Source: Aplidium turbinatum
Lineage: Eukaryota > Chordata > Ascidiacea > Aplousobranchia > Polyclinidae
Assembly: GCA_918807975.1 (NCBI GenBank)
Contig: OU964921.1
Coordinates: 35,862,498-35,926,497 of the forward strand
Direction of reading: 5' to 3'
DNA length: 64,000 bases
The translations under genes and the position numbers were made by a program. The notes under the pieces are model-generated. The model saw nothing but the letters and a program-made list of their open reading frames with translations, made no database searches and was not told the origin of the DNA. Positions 13,601-28,600 of the stretch are shown piece after piece (position 1 is the first letter of the stretch; each line of letters starts with the position of its first letter).

Positions 13601-16600
13601 ACTATAACATACTAAGCTGTTGAAAACTCGACAGGGAAAGTAAAATGGGGCATCCTTAGCCTCTGAATACTCCAGCCAGAGATAGTCATCAAACCACTGG
13701 TTACTTACTGTATTACTTTAATAGACTTCGTTGAGTTAAATCTACATTATATCCTTGAAACCTTGAATGACCCACTGCTGTATGCAGTGCCACCACTCAA
13801 GAACTGCTGCAAGAGCCAATCTGCTGAACAGCCGGTAACAATTGTTACGAGACAGGTAGCAGGAAGAGTACGTGAATAGAATCACAAAATCGTAATAATA
13901 ACAGCAGCAAGAAGAGGCGAAGAGCAAGTTTAAAATAAAAGAGAAAGCTTTTACCCAATTGCAACTTGAGTTGACTTCAGGTTGGAATCCAAATATTAAA
14001 AAAATAATAACAATATGTAATAATATAAAAACATTAAAAAGATGATACCCAAAACATTGGGGGATCAGCTGCCCCGCCTGCCCCCTCTCTGCCGGCGCCA
14101 CTGCATGGAGTTGAGAAAAAATATTTCACATGTGGTCATAATTACTTATTTCCCGACAAAAACAATGGTTTTACTATAAGTTGTAAAACACCGTACACCC
14201 TACTCAGTAGGTCTTAAAATTAGGTCTTCAATTGCTTTTTTAAACTTGCACAAGCATGGCCTTTAGAGTTACTGCTAGCTATGTCACATTTTGTGAGCAA
14301 TTTCTGAAAGGCCTACTTTTGTCTTCTTGATCTTTTCAAAAGTAAAAAAAACTGTAGTGTTTGTTGAGGTTACTAACAGTTCGGGAAACTTGTTGTAGGC
14401 TACAGTTGTTGCTTTAGTTTTGTTATACAATGATTTAAATTTGATTATGCATCAGTTTGATGAGTTACATGGCACTTCAATTTTTTAATTTTTTCAATGC
14501 AAATTTTTTTCAATTTTTAGTTTCAATTTTTTTTTTAGCTAGCCGTAACTTTAAAGGCCGTAGCACAAGGCAAAGGAAATCTTAGAAAATAAATGTATGG
14601 ATTGTTTTTTATGCTTTGGTATAGTTTCTTCTTAAGGTAAATTTATCAATGCAGCTTAATTCATCAAAAATGGAGCAGTAGACTTATTTGATTCTTAAGG
14701 CAGCTGGCAATTAAAAGATGAAATGTCACATTTCGTCCGCCCCGTTAACTCACCGGTTAAGCGCTCGACTCATGACCACGCGGCTCTAGTGCAGCTCTCG
14801 GGGTGTACGCTTGAGCAACGCATTTCAGCACTGTTCTTCATTCCACGGCACCTAGTGAATGGAATAATTCTCTGGCAACAACAAGCAGAGACTTCACTCT
14901 GTCAATTTTGGCAACCGGCCCTGCGTCAAAAGCTCCTACAAGTTTATGCGAAATTACCATGAGTAACTTATCAAGGCTTTGTCAGTCCGAGAATAAAGAT
15001 TCAAAACAAACCAATCATGCTTCACTAACCTATTGATGAAGCTACTAAGTTTAAAACAATTGTTTTTCAGAAAAAACACTAGTCTTAGATACACTATGTT
15101 GATCTGACAAGTTATCCAAAAAAGGCGACTTTTAGAAAAGTATGAGGCACTTAGGCTACTATTACATTGTGCATTCACAGATCCCAAGTCGTACTTCTAC
15201 ACACGTTTTTTGAAAACGGGTTTAAACGAAGGTTTGGTGACGTCATCTGGAGCATTATGGAAACGTCATCGAAGGCTTTTGACTCCAATGTTTCATTTCG
15301 AAATTCTTAAAGGGTAATTTGTTTTTAAATATTTGTGTGTGATAGGTCTTCAAAAATAAACAATAGGCTAAATCTGTAATCTGAACTTGTACCATAGTTA
15401 GATTAAGTGAAGTAAAGTAGGACCACGTGTCAAACAAAAATGCAAATAATTTTCATCAATGCAACTTCAGTCATTGTATTTCTTTGCGAAACTGTTGTAG
15501 CAACGAGTAGCGGATCGAGCAAAATGTGGAGGGCCACCAAAGTTCCAACGAAGCAAACTTTCTAAGAGAAAATGTACAGTGTAAAAATTGAGCTTTGAAA
15601 CAATAGTATTTCGCAGGGTCTCAGGTACTTTCTCCCCAGGCAATTTTGGCAAGTTTTACCTTGTTTTGTTGCTTTTTGTGTAGCCTACTTTGTAATCTAA
15701 TGATGACTTTTTTATAAAAGGCACACTTTGTGTTTGACTAAAGTCTTTTTTAAAACTAGATTTCTATAGAAGTTTGAGTAGCAAGGTGTGTTTATCATTA
15801 AATTAAGTGTTTCATGAACAGAGAAAGATTTCAATTGCTCATGTTTTGACAAAATTTTGCATAGTGTGAGATATAGGCTACCGCACTTTTTCAGCAAAAT
15901 TAAAAAAATTACTGAGGTGTCCCCATTTTCGCTATAAATAGTGCAGTATATAAGGCACATTTCATTTGAAAACTATGTTAACACTGAAAAAGGTCAATCT
16001 AATAAATTGTTAATTAGCATTGTGTGAGCAACGCGTTACCTTTAGTTTACTGTAGGCTACTATTTTCTGGGGCATATGAAAAAAAGTATACTGTACTCTT
16101 TGAATCCACTGCTGCAATTAGACCTAATGACGCCAATTAGGTCATTGTAACATTATTGAGGAAAAAAAAGAAAAAAAGTTGAAAAAAAAAGAAAAACCCA
16201 TATGTTTTATTGTTGTTGTTGTTTTTTTTCGGGTGGCACGTGTGAACAAGTGTCCCTTTGTATACGCTATTGGCAGCAATATTGGCAGCAATGGCCGAGT
16301 GGTTAGCGCGTTGGGCTCGCAGTCGAGAGCCTGCATGTTCGACTCCAGCCACCCGCACTTGCTGTTGTTTCTCTGGGCAAGAAACTTTACGATAATTGCC
16401 TCTACCCAGTGATCGATTTCGAGTAATGGGTAGTACCAAATTTAAGTCATAAATAGAGTAGACAACCGGAAACAGACATTGCCGTCGGCTGCAGCGTGGG
16501 TCAGGTGTACGTCGGAAGCCGTACACCGATGCATAGCGCTCAAGTCCGCTTTCTCGCAATGCAGGATAAAGATAAACAAACAAACAAACAAACAAAAAGC

Positions 16601-19600
16601 TATTGATAGCAATCATGTTTTTGTGGAACTACTTATATCAGAAGTGTAGGCATTGCTTCGGTGAGACACGTTCAAAGATTTTGTATCTGTCCGTTCTAAA
16701 AGTATTATTGTCTTTTGTTATCAAACCTTACTTTCATTGTCAATCACTTAACATTGAGCTATTAACTGTGGTAGAAGTAGCCTACATGTTTAAGCGATAT
16801 GGCAGTTTAGCAAGTCATCAACTAGTCTGGTAGGGCTGCTGTAAGATGTAGCAGTTAAACTATAGCCTGCTTAATAAAGAAATCGTCCATCTATTCTAGA
16901 AAGAAAAAAATGGTATGCCATGTGCTAATAGTAAAATTTTTGAACGAAGTGAAAAATTTATACTAGGCCTACTTGTACATTTTACTCTGAAATTAAATGA
17001 TTTCTTTACATGTCTTCGCCCAGCCCCAAACTTGGTCAAATTTGCACGCTCTACAACCGTTTCTAAAGAGTTAAGCTGAATCTAAAAAAATCTCAAAGCA
17101 GAAACTTTGTCGCTGATTTACGAAATGTAATATGCCATTAAAGCAGATTAATAATGTGTTTTAACTTTCGATAAACAAAATGGTTTTATATAAAACGTTT
17201 GATGTAATTATTAGTAAAACTTCGCCTTCCGGCTTACATTCCATGCATTAGGCTATACGTATTTGTGCAGTAAACCTGAAAATGTGAAAATCAGAACTGT
17301 GGAGACGAGCCAAAAATATACGATTCCGACTGCTTGGTTTGTACCTGACCGACTCTGGCTACAGTGTTGCCAAATTTTGGAAGGTTGCCAGATTTTTTGT
17401 AATTTTTGTCTTTTTTAAAAAATTTTAAAAATTTAATTTCACTTTTAGTTGTCATCAAATTTGAAGCGGCGATTTTCACAAAAAAGTAACAAGAACAAAC
17501 ACTTTTTATTTTCTGGTAAAGTTTTATAGCGCAATACGGAGAACACGAAGCAATATTTTGAAAACAGATTGCAACAAAATTTTATTTTTTATCACTTTGT
17601 ATCAAGCCGGATTCGGCCTTTTTTTACGGCGAAATCCGTCCGACTCCACGACTCTGACTCCACAGCCCTGATGAAAATCCTAGTTGTTCACCACTAGGCT
17701 ATTATTCAATTGGCGTCTAGCTGAAGAGCGCGTTGCGCTACATTTTCCCCTTTGTGGTCCTACTAAACTTTGATATATTTCTAGACATACCAAGATTTTC
17801 AACAAAAATTGCCAAGAATTTTTGGATGCATGTAGAAACATTTCTCAGATTGGAAAAGCGCAGAATGTCGCTCCATCTCTTTCAAATATGACTTTCAATA
17901 ATATGATGGAATGCGTGATGTCACAAAAGGCATACGATCAATCAGGGTATGATTGTTCTATTCAAGATAATGTCAGTTTGTTACATTGCTGTAATGCACT
18001 TGTTTTATTTCGGCTTTGTGTTGTTGCCCAAATTTTCTTCTTGTTTTCACACAGTTTGCGATTCACTACAATGTCTTTAATATGCTTCATGTTTCTGTCA
18101 ATAGAAGGCATATTTTTTGTTGTTGTTGTTGTTGTTGAAAGTTTTAAAACTAACGCTTAGTCATAATATAGTGAAGTTGAATAAAGTTTAGTCTGGGTTA
18201 TCCTCTAGATTGATGTTAAACTCATGATTAGATGTAAAGGCCCAACTCAAAAAAGAAAAGTTAAGAATTCCAAGTCCTATTTAATGACTGGCTAACTTGT
18301 ATTTTTAGAATTACCCTTTTCTTCTTTACATGTGCTGTGAAAAGTACTTGTTTGTGCTAAATAGGTATTAATTCTATTTTAATAGCAGTTAACAAATAAA
18401 AAGGTTTATTAAAGTGCTTAAGTGCTCTATTAATTTCTTTTGCCCGTTCAATACGCTGGATGGAATGGTTTTGTTACACTTTACATTTTTTCCAATTCCT
18501 GTAGTTCGTATACACTGACGCTCTGCTTAATGATATAAAGTAATGAAAGTATAGGCCTATGATTAATTTGTGAGGTAAATCAACCTATGCTCGCTTTCAA
18601 TCCTGTAGTAGACTAATCGCCATGCAATGTAGCCTACCTATACTGCAACAGTTTACTCATTGTGCAATTATTCTGTTTACCTTATATTTATTTTTGTCAT
18701 ATAAATGCAGATTCTTTCAATTTTCAGAAAAGCTGCTTCTTATGTCCAAGGTGTAAGAACTATTTCAGCTGAACTCATGGTTAGATTTACCAACCCATTC
18801 CTTTGGATAGACTTCATTTACAGCAAGAGCAAAAGCGGGCGTGCTTTTAGCAAAGCTAAAACAACTGTTCATGATGAAGCAGCAAAAGTAAAAACAAAGT
18901 TAATTTTTGTAGAATTTTTTCTTTAGATTTAGTTTACGTAAACTACAGTGTGATAGTGCCAGAAAAAATAGTCCAATGCATGAAAACATTGCTCTGCGAT
19001 AGAGTGTTTTGGTTTTATTTTCGCTTCTAATTTAAAAAAAATAAACTTTCATAGAATTTTGTTTCGAAATTCAAGCACCGTTGTTTCAATACGCGTTGAA
19101 AACAAAAACATGCAAGGATCTTGATAAGCAGAAAGCGATAAAAGTTCTTATTGGAAAGTACAATTTGGGTAGAAATGTTGCTTTTAATAACCATAAACAG
19201 ACAATATTCAGCAATACCACAACATTGAACATTATAACAAACCAAAAATAAATTAAGATAACAAATATTTTTGACTATTTATATAGTCCTTATCAAGCCT
19301 TTAAAAGTTTAGAAGAAAAAACAACTTCACATATATAATAAATATTAGAGAAACATACAATATAACAACAACAAATATGGTTTTATCAACGCATTGAGAA
19401 ACTGCTCTCCCTCTCACCTGCTCAAAGTGGTCTTGTACAGTATAATGTTTTTCAGAGATTTGACTATAACTGTACAAAGATCAGAGATATGTCTACCCGT
19501 TGTTTATTAAATTTAAATTTTTTATTTTGACTTATGTTTTGTCTTGATTTTATTTCGCTTCCAATTAAATTTCTCCATAACAAATTTCTCTTTCTTACAA

Positions 19601-22600
19601 ATAGTCCTTTATGCTCTGGGAGATTCAACTTGAAAAGCTGTCATAGCTTTCTATGCTTTATTTTATTTGAACGCTTGGATTTATAGCAAAGCATTGATAG
19701 TTCTGATTATGAACTACGTTTGTTTCAAATATAACTGATGTTTTGACATGCATTTTGTGGTATACCAGATTATAAGAGAAAGGCGAAACTTATTAAAGGA
19801 ATCCAATAGTGGAAATTATCAAATACAAGTGGAAGAGTTTTCAAATGAAGAAACTGGAAAGTCATTTACATTTCTGAAAAAGAAAGGAAAAAGTATAGAT
19901 TTTTTGGATCTCTTACTTCAAGCTAAGGTAATGATAGATTTTTTTTTTTATAGTGATGTTGCCGTGGCATAAATTAATTATTTGCTTTTCTACAATTAGT
20001 TATTTGCTTTTCTAATAGGCTCACAGCTCACTCTGTGGACAATTTCCCAGACAAATGCTTTGTCTGGTAGGCTACGTATCTTCATCAGATCAGGTACGGA
20101 TTTGACCAGATCTAGTAAAGATATGTACCAGATAAAATGATTGTCTGAGTTACAATCAATGCTTTTCAAACATTTAAAAATTGAATCACATTTTATTTGA
20201 GAAATTAAAATTATTGAATTTTATAATACAATACAGCTTCTTCAAATATTATATTGCTCCTTATATCTTTTTATATCATATTATATTGCTCCTTTTATAT
20301 TATTATATTACAATATTGCTCCTTTAAACTTTATTGACTATCAGGTAGCTGTTCTTTATTTTGTTCAGGATGACGACGGAATTGGCTTGTCAGATAACGA
20401 AATCAACGACGAAGTTATTACTTTTTCCTCAGCAGGGCAAGAAACTGTTGCCACAGGTGAATCATCAAATAAAGTTGATCGTGAAAAATGTTGAAAATAA
20501 TGCAAGAGTTGAAAATGGACGAAACATTAGTTTTGAAGTTGTTTAATTGTTAGATCTAACAAATGTCACAAATGTTTCGTTTGCTTTAATTGATTTGTCT
20601 AGAAATTCCAAAGGACAGGGTTTGCAACTAGGTTACGTTAACTGCCAAGAAAAGAGTGTCTTAAGAAAAACTGTTGTCAAAAGGTAAATAAAAGTAGTCG
20701 AAAACTATTTGTTATCAATTAATCTTACTATGAAATTTTTAAACTTTCTTATTTTAAAGAGAAACTATAACTTTGAAAAATAATTCACTAAGCCTTTAAA
20801 ACTAAAAAAAATCAGCAAAAAAAAAATTACGCCTAAGTGATATAAAAAAGCATAATATATTGTGTCAAGTAAGAAATCTTGTAATTTCTTTCTGGTTACA
20901 AGTTCTGTATGTAGGCTAAATTAAATTTCTAAACGAGCATACTATATATACTGTAGGTTGATCTAAGAGGAGGAAAATTGCTTTAAATTAATTTTAGAAT
21001 GATTTTCTATGTGAAAGACTTGGGTTACCATTACTGTAAAGAAACGCTTTATACAGAAAAGTTTAAACAATGTATACCAACGTTAAAATTTGACACTCCT
21101 TCTTCTTGGCAGGTAGTTAGACTCAGGGCCGTGTGAGCACCATGTGGAGCCCCCTCTGCCAAAATCCACTACTGGGCCCCTATGTTTAGTGATGGCTCTT
21201 GAAAATAGGACAATAAAACGTTAGGTTATGATCGTAAACTATTTTAATGCAGAGAAAAAACTCACATTCATTATTCCAGCAAAAAGTAAACAACTGTTAG
21301 GTTTTTTAGAAAAAATAGTAAATATGCCGACAATGCAGTAGCGAATCTAAAAAAAATTTATGAAAAGTCCAATGTTTCAACAAAGCAAAATTTATAAGAT
21401 AAATGGACAATGCAAAATCTAATGTACGAAAAAGTAAAGTTGGACATGGGGTATCGGAGGCATACTCCCCGGAAAATTTTTACAAATATGGTCTTGTTTT
21501 GGTCACTTTTTAGCCAGTTTTGGGCGCAATCATGTTTTTTCTTTTATCAAGATGTTACGCACTTTGTATGTAACCATAGATCGCTTTGTGTGTAATCAAA
21601 TTCATCAAATTAAAATTTAGTTTGGGTAGAAGGTTTGGTTTAAAACGTAAGTTTAGTCTACTATTTCAAAAAAAGCTTCATTCACGTTCACAGAGCAATT
21701 TTAATAATTAATTTCTTGGAACACTTTATAGCCTAGTAGACTACGATATAGCATTTTAAAAGGCTAGAACTTCCAAAATCTATCTGAGGTGTCCTCACCG
21801 TCGTTGCAACTATAGTATTATTACGGCAAATTTCACTGTAAAATCTATCTCCATTAACACTGAAGTTTATTAGTTTAATTGTTAATTAACCGGGCTATTT
21901 AAATGAGCAGTGTTTACTTCGAAATATTAAATTAATATATTAGTTTTTGTAAGACGCAAAAACTTTTTACTTTCTTAATACACTTCTGAAACTATGCATG
22001 GCAAAGGTCGCTGGCCAGGTCAATCAAACGTGATTGAGCGAGCAAAGCGAGCGAGAAAATTTAAAAAAAAAAAAAAAAAAAATTGCATATTAAATGTTAC
22101 ATGCAAAATTACAAACCGAAAAACGCTACACCAACTAAATATGCGTGGGCCCCTAACCGGTGGGCCCTCAGCGAGGGGTTTGGGAAACAGTAAATACGAC
22201 TCTGCATGATTTAAGACTCTGTAGGAGATTTTTTTCTTTTACAGTCAAAAAACGTTAAACATACTAAAATGAGTAGCCCCTAAACAGCCGTGGGCCCCCT
22301 AAACAGCCGTGCCCCCCTCACGCCTGGAGGGTATGGGGAACAGTTAACACGTCACTGGTTGGTCTTTCCGTAGGTTACCGTACTTCTAAAAATCCCTGGA
22401 TTTATCTTAGTGATGGTTTTTTTAATCGTATGTTTGACTGAAAAATTTTGTAAATTTAGAGAAATAAATTAAAAATTAAACATTAGGAGAAAGCAGGGCA
22501 AAACGGACCCTCTAGGAGAGAAATCGTTTTTTTTACTGTTGCAATAGGCTACATTTTTTAATGAGCTAGTTGGCAATCAAAAGGCCAGCTGATAGGTTAT

Positions 22601-25600
22601 GCTTGTGGTAAAACGTATAGCTGAAAGCAGCACCTTTTCCAAAAAACGATAATTTTTTAAGGTACCAATTTTTGCACAAGAAACAGCGAACCACAAGCGG
22701 GGCAAAACGGACCCCGGGTCCTGAAAATGTCTGAAAGATAATCTAATGGTTGATATACTCTTGTCGCTTGCCATATTTCGCTTCAATACATACTGTAGTG
22801 TAATAGCAACAGCACGACTCATAATAGGATAGGCCTACTGAAAAAGTTTTGCAAAAATACAACAAAGTATATTTACTAATTGTACGAAAGTGTAAATTAC
22901 TTATAAAAATGCTGCTCGTAGGTCTCAGTTGGACATTGTATCTTCTCTCAACACATCAAGATTGCCAAAACAAATGCCGACAAGAAATACAAGACGTTCT
23001 TGGCGATAAAGAAGAATGCAACCAGTAAGGTGTAAAAACTAAACCGCTTAAAATAATTGATCTACCAACCATTTATACTGTTTCTATTGCACTTAGCCCT
23101 ACTTAATTAATCTAGAAAAGTGAACAATTTTTGAGCCTGTTCATGCTCTCCCTGCTCATATCAATTATATAGACGTTCGTTCAGTGGCGTAGCCAGAAAA
23201 AAAAAATTTTTTGGGGGGGGGGCAAATATTTGATGAATTGAAGAGAATGACAAAGTGTTTGATTTAAGACATCACCACGTGATGTGCAGTGGCGTATCTT
23301 GGTGGGTTGAGCAAGGGAAGCAATGAAAGTGTTGGGAGGTTAGAGCGTACCAAAGGCACTTGCATTATAGGGGGTCCAGAGGCATGCTCCCCCGGAACAT
23401 TTTTGCAAAATTACACTCCAATAATGGATTATAGCGCTTTCTGGAAACACATTTAGAGTAATATTTGTATGAAATTTATTAGCAGATAAACAGCTATTAA
23501 CTTATTAAAGGTAGCTCTTACACACGAACGGGCAAAAACTGCGGCTAAAATTAAAGAACACCAAAAACTACACAAAAACCCAACAGAGTAAGCGATTCTG
23601 AAATTGTTTCCACAGATTAGTTAAAAGAAGCGTAAATCGCGTAAACTTTGCGCGATTTACGATTTACAAAGTTTATTGGTGTCTTTCTGTGTGTCTAAAA
23701 CAAGTCCTGGGGGCTGTTAATAGCCAGATGTCTTGGAAAACGATATAAATTTCTACAAATTTTATTATATTTTCAACAAAGGCTCAACTTTGGAATCCAA
23801 ACTTTGAAAATTTTGGGGGCCATGGCCCCTTTCGCCCCTCCTGGCTACGCCTATGTGTACGTTCATTGTTATTGCAACTTAATGTTTCAGAACAGAAAAG
23901 GAAAACGTTAGTCAGTAGCCTACTTTTTAAAGTTGACTGTAGGGTTTCACCAGAATTCATATTATAGCTTACCGTATACCTAAAGATATTAAAGATCTAC
24001 AAACTAAAATACAAACGCGTGGAAAACCAGAGTTTTGATAATTTTTATTGAGATAAATATAGCCTTAAAAAGTAAGGGCGAGGTTGGTATTTATAGATTG
24101 AAACATGCTCTTTCAGATAAAGTGCGGTCAAAGTCATCGTGCAGTTGCACTTTAATAGTAATGTTATGATTTTATTTTTGTTACTTTACAGCAGCAGTTA
24201 AGCTTGTTAGCTGCTGTAGCATAGTCTTTTAATGTTGGTATCATATACTTACAATGGAACATTACCTCAAATTAAGCTATACCCAAGTAAAAACACAAGA
24301 TAGTTCCGTCCGTCTGTTTGTTTTTCCACACTATTGCTTTTAACCGCTGCGTATTTCTTGATGCTTACAATTAGTTAGCTAGTTACCTTCAAGAAATTGA
24401 AATTTATTGCATTTTATTAATATTTTCAGATTCCTGATGAGGGTTTAGGTTAAGCCGAAAACGTTCGACTGTTAAAACTATTTGTAAATATGTAAAATAT
24501 ATTGTTGCATGGCCACCTAAAGATACGGCCTGATTTGTCACATTTTGCAGAAATTTCCAGGTTTTTCTAACTTTGGGCGAACGTTTAAATAAATTTTTCT
24601 AAAAATTAGATTTTTACGCTTTCTTTAATCTTTTTCCCAGATGACACAATAGGTTTTAACATTCTCACATGTTGAAAAACAAAGAAAATTTGATTTCGAA
24701 GATTTTAGTCAGACTGTTAATTTTTCAATAACAGCCTGATTTTGCGTTTTTCAACTTACTTTTTCTCATTTGCTATTGCTTCCCCAAGGCAACAAAAAAG
24801 TTTTATGTCATTAGGAAACCGCAAAAAGTAAAAACATCTCAAAAAATGTCAGTCAAGCACTAGCAGTAGCTGTAATCAAAATCTGCAAAATGTGACAAAT
24901 CAGGCCGCATCTCCAGGTGACCATGATTGTTGTAATGCTCAACCCTGTTGTATTGTTGTGTCTTGTCTGTCTTTGGTACAAAAAAAACACAATAGGTGTC
25001 AAATTTTAATTATTTGGTATGACCCAACCTGGAATCGAATCAACATCAAAAATTCAAAGAAGGAAGAGATATTAATCAGTTAGCTTATATTCAGAATGGC
25101 GTGATTGGTTTATATTTAGTAAACAATTCTTTGTTTTGCGTTTGAACTCTGCTAGAATAGGCCTAGTTGATACCCATTTCCATTAAACTTTCTAAGTGAA
25201 CAATTAACCAAAGTACAGTATAGTTCTTTATCCCTAAAGTTGACAGTTTGTTTCAATAGGTGTGCCTGAATCACTTTGCATATAGTTTGCGTGATTTAAA
25301 TAGTGTAATAAGTCTTTGTTTATTTGCAAAATTTATGTGTGTACCAAAAATTACCAGTTCTCTATATAGAGTTCAGAAAAAATTTCAATGTTTGAGTTGT
25401 AGAAGTATAGATCCTCGTCCCTATAGGCCCGAGGAACGACAAACCTAAAACCTAAAAACTTAACCTTACAAACCTGAAATAAACGAGATAAATTTGGAGG
25501 TCTGGGAACCGAGGAATCTATAAAAACTCAGATAAACACGCCAAAAGCAACCAATCTATGACATTTAAAGTACTACACTACGTTAAAAGAGTAAGAACAA

Positions 25601-28600
25601 CATTTACAGTTTAAAAATAGAGCAATAAAAATAATTCCATCGCTGATGTGAGTTATGAGTTAATTTTCTCTTTTCAATAAGACAAAAGATTCGAGCGAGT
25701 GTATATCGATTTATACAATAATTTATAAAAACTTAGCCTAAGATTGACAAACTATCATTCGAAAGCAAATCCCAGTAGTCTAATGTACTTTCAGAAACTT
25801 TTAATTTTAGATACAGTTTCGCTAACCGAACTTGACAGTTTACAGTTTCCTTTTCTTATAATACAGTGTTATAGTTCATAGTATAAAAAACTTTTACAAG
25901 GTGGAGCTGAAAAGGGATGATGAGCTGTCTTCAAAGTGTGATGAATACTGTCCTAAGCTAAAATTCTAGCATTCTAGCTTGATTGTGCTGTTTTTCGTTT
26001 ATTCCAGGGTTACTCAACTAATCTTAACAAAGGTCCAGTTTGACAAATTGAATATTTTTAGCGGTCCGGTGAATAAGTTATTTCACACGCAACCACGAAA
26101 GTTAAACTATTTGTACCAAACCACTTTTTAGGTAAAGTGTAACTCGAATTGTATTTCTGAGAAAGTGTTGGTGAATCTGAGAGTCGAATCCCCCCAGCAA
26201 CTAGGATAATCACAGTAAAAATTGCTTCCTCCCAGTAGAAATCTGTTTAAAAAAGCCCTGAAACGTGGCAATGAGGTTATTCTTTCAAAAGCTCAAGGTC
26301 CACCATCAACACCCAGAAGGTCGGGATTCGGACCGCAGTCCGCCAGTTGAGTAGCCCTGGTTTATACTCTTGCACTGAGATATTTGTCAACTGATTTGAT
26401 GGAAGTCTTATATTGCCAATCATTTTTGTGCATTTTTACGATTAAAAAAGTTTCTTTTGAAAATTTCAAACCATGGTATAATTTGAAATCTTTTGAAAAA
26501 ACTTTCTCGTCTTGTAATTTATTGCTTGCGTAAAATGTCCTTGAAAAATTTATAATTTTTACTTAACAATTGAATCTTTTGCTCTGCACAGGTTAGATCT
26601 GTCTCAGCTTAAGTACGTTACCCAATGCATAAAGGAAAGTATGCGACTTCTTCCTCCTGTACATAGTGTTGCAAGGAATCTTACAACAGATACGACATTT
26701 GCTTGTTCGTTAAATGACAACAAACAAGTTACAATTCCAAAAGGAACCAATGTCAATGTTAACATCTTCGCTTTGCACCGAAACCCACATGTATGGGAAA
26801 ATCCTGAGGTAAATCGTTCTTTCTCTTATCATATCCTTAAACGTAAGTTTATTGCTGATTTATTTTCACCTGACAACTTGCAATATAGCTACAAATGAGA
26901 GATATATCCATGATGCTTCAGGAAACAGCTTTATGACTGAATTTACTTGCTTTAACTAGATTAAACAATCTTTATCACAGGTTACAAGTCATGGCCCATC
27001 ATTGGTTGTCATTTTGACTATACAGACTACCAACCGAGATTTACTTAATTGACAATTGTGGAAGAAAAGAGATTGATCACAAACATCATGTTGATGTTAA
27101 TGTTTTTTTCATATGACACACAGATATTTAAGAGTCCACAACTTTAAATACATCTGTTGGTTATTGCTTTAAAATGTTTTTTTTTTTCTATTTTCAAAGT
27201 TACATAGATTAGATTAGAACTACAGAGTGATCACTTTGCTCAATTTCAGGTATTTGATCCAGAACGATTTAATGAGAAAAACATAGGCAAGATTCCGCCA
27301 TTTGCTTATCTTCCTTTTGCAGCTGGCCCAAGGTAATAATATTTTCTATTTTTCATGGATTCTGCTCTCTGAAACAATATAGCCTACTTTTGTTGCTCTG
27401 TAATTGTCCATCGTTTAAAAATCAAACTCTCAATCAAGGTTAGGAAAGCATGGGCACAGAACTCAGTGCTTATTACAATTTGTGTTTGCAATTTAGGACA
27501 AATTTCGAAACCCCGGTTTCAGGTGTTTAATACCAAAAAAAAAACTTACTTCGAGTTTTGGATGAACTGCTATTTGGCCTGATATTAAACTTATAATTAA
27601 TTTTAATCTATGAAGACAACAGATGGTACATTTTAATTAAATGTTATAGCTAAAACACGTTATTTTCAAGTAATTTTTCTTATTCTAACGCACGAAAATC
27701 AAAGCGTTGAAATAAATTGAGTTTCGCTTTTTTTTTAGCAGCATGTTAGTCTGATGCTGAGAGTTCGCAGTAGTAATAGCGAATTGCACTAGCTTTCAGA
27801 ACACAGTTCCCTGGTCATGTGCTATGACGAACTCGCAGTATCAGGCTAAAACAGGTCGTTATCTGCATTGTGAAGAAAGCGTTGAAAGTTGATCATTCAG
27901 TTTGTTTCTCAGTTTTTATAAGGAATAGTCCCATGAGGTAAATAAGCTGCTTCGGGTTCCACTCATATCCCAGAGAGCAAAATCCCCCATTTTTACATTG
28001 ATTCAACGTCTACAAATGTTAAATCAATGTAAAAATGACAAATTTTGCTGTCTGGGATGGGCTTGATTCTAAATGTGGCATGATAAAGTTCAAGATTATC
28101 ATATCTTTTGTTCGTGGCTTGAAAAGACACATTTTATTTTTCACAATTTCTTGCTGTAGTAGAGGAATGGCTCTGCAATTATGATTTTCACTTTCCACAG
28201 ATAAAACGGACTTCTCACAAGTCCTCAAAAAGCATACAGTATAAGAGTCATAGATCTCAATACTTTCTTGATCCTATTCCACATAATCGTCAGGGCTTTG
28301 ATGATTGTCTTTTCAAAAATTTTTTTGTTGAGAATAGCTATAATAACTACTGTATATAATTAGCTATATATTAGCAATATTGGCTGCAGAATAACTATAT
28401 AGCTAATTATATGATGAACGGTTACAAAACAGAAGGTAAACACTGAAAAGTATGAAAAACGTATTCTTTTTCTTCAACGGATTGATCATGTTTGATCAGC
28501 TGTGACTTTCCATATAAACTCCCTCATTCTGTTCTGTCGTTTGTTTTTAGCATTACTTCCGGCATGCTTTTCATTCCCATAATTTCTTTGATATTTCAAA

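Larger units (their letters stand above)
11611..14103. mobile_element. Composite hAT element with two nested insertions
   Basis: Outer ends CAGTGGCGCCGCCAG / CCGGCGCCACTG with duplication AATGGAGT / CATGGAGT (one mismatch). Inside it sit the hAT MITE 11665-12434 and the foldback 12926-13568. No transposase recognised. Confidence 0.75.
66..28255 (+). repeat. Segmental duplication, copy A
   Basis: Sequence from the hAT end at 65 through the last intron of the P450 gene aligns in order with 35029-63476: upstream DNA, ten exons and most introns. The alignment is broken by insertions private to each copy. The left limit is hidden by the hAT at 1-65. The right limit cannot be seen because copy B is interrupted at 63476. 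Confidence 0.9.

Noticed and set aside
16291-16360. Functional tRNA gene
   Set aside because: A and B boxes are present, but the sequence continues into a SINE body with tail and 15-bp duplication, and the acceptor stem is not intact.
16137-16616. 159-codon minus-strand open frame
   Set aside because: It reads through the SINE, its (CAAA)n tail and a poly-A/T tract; the composition is low-complexity and no family is recognised.
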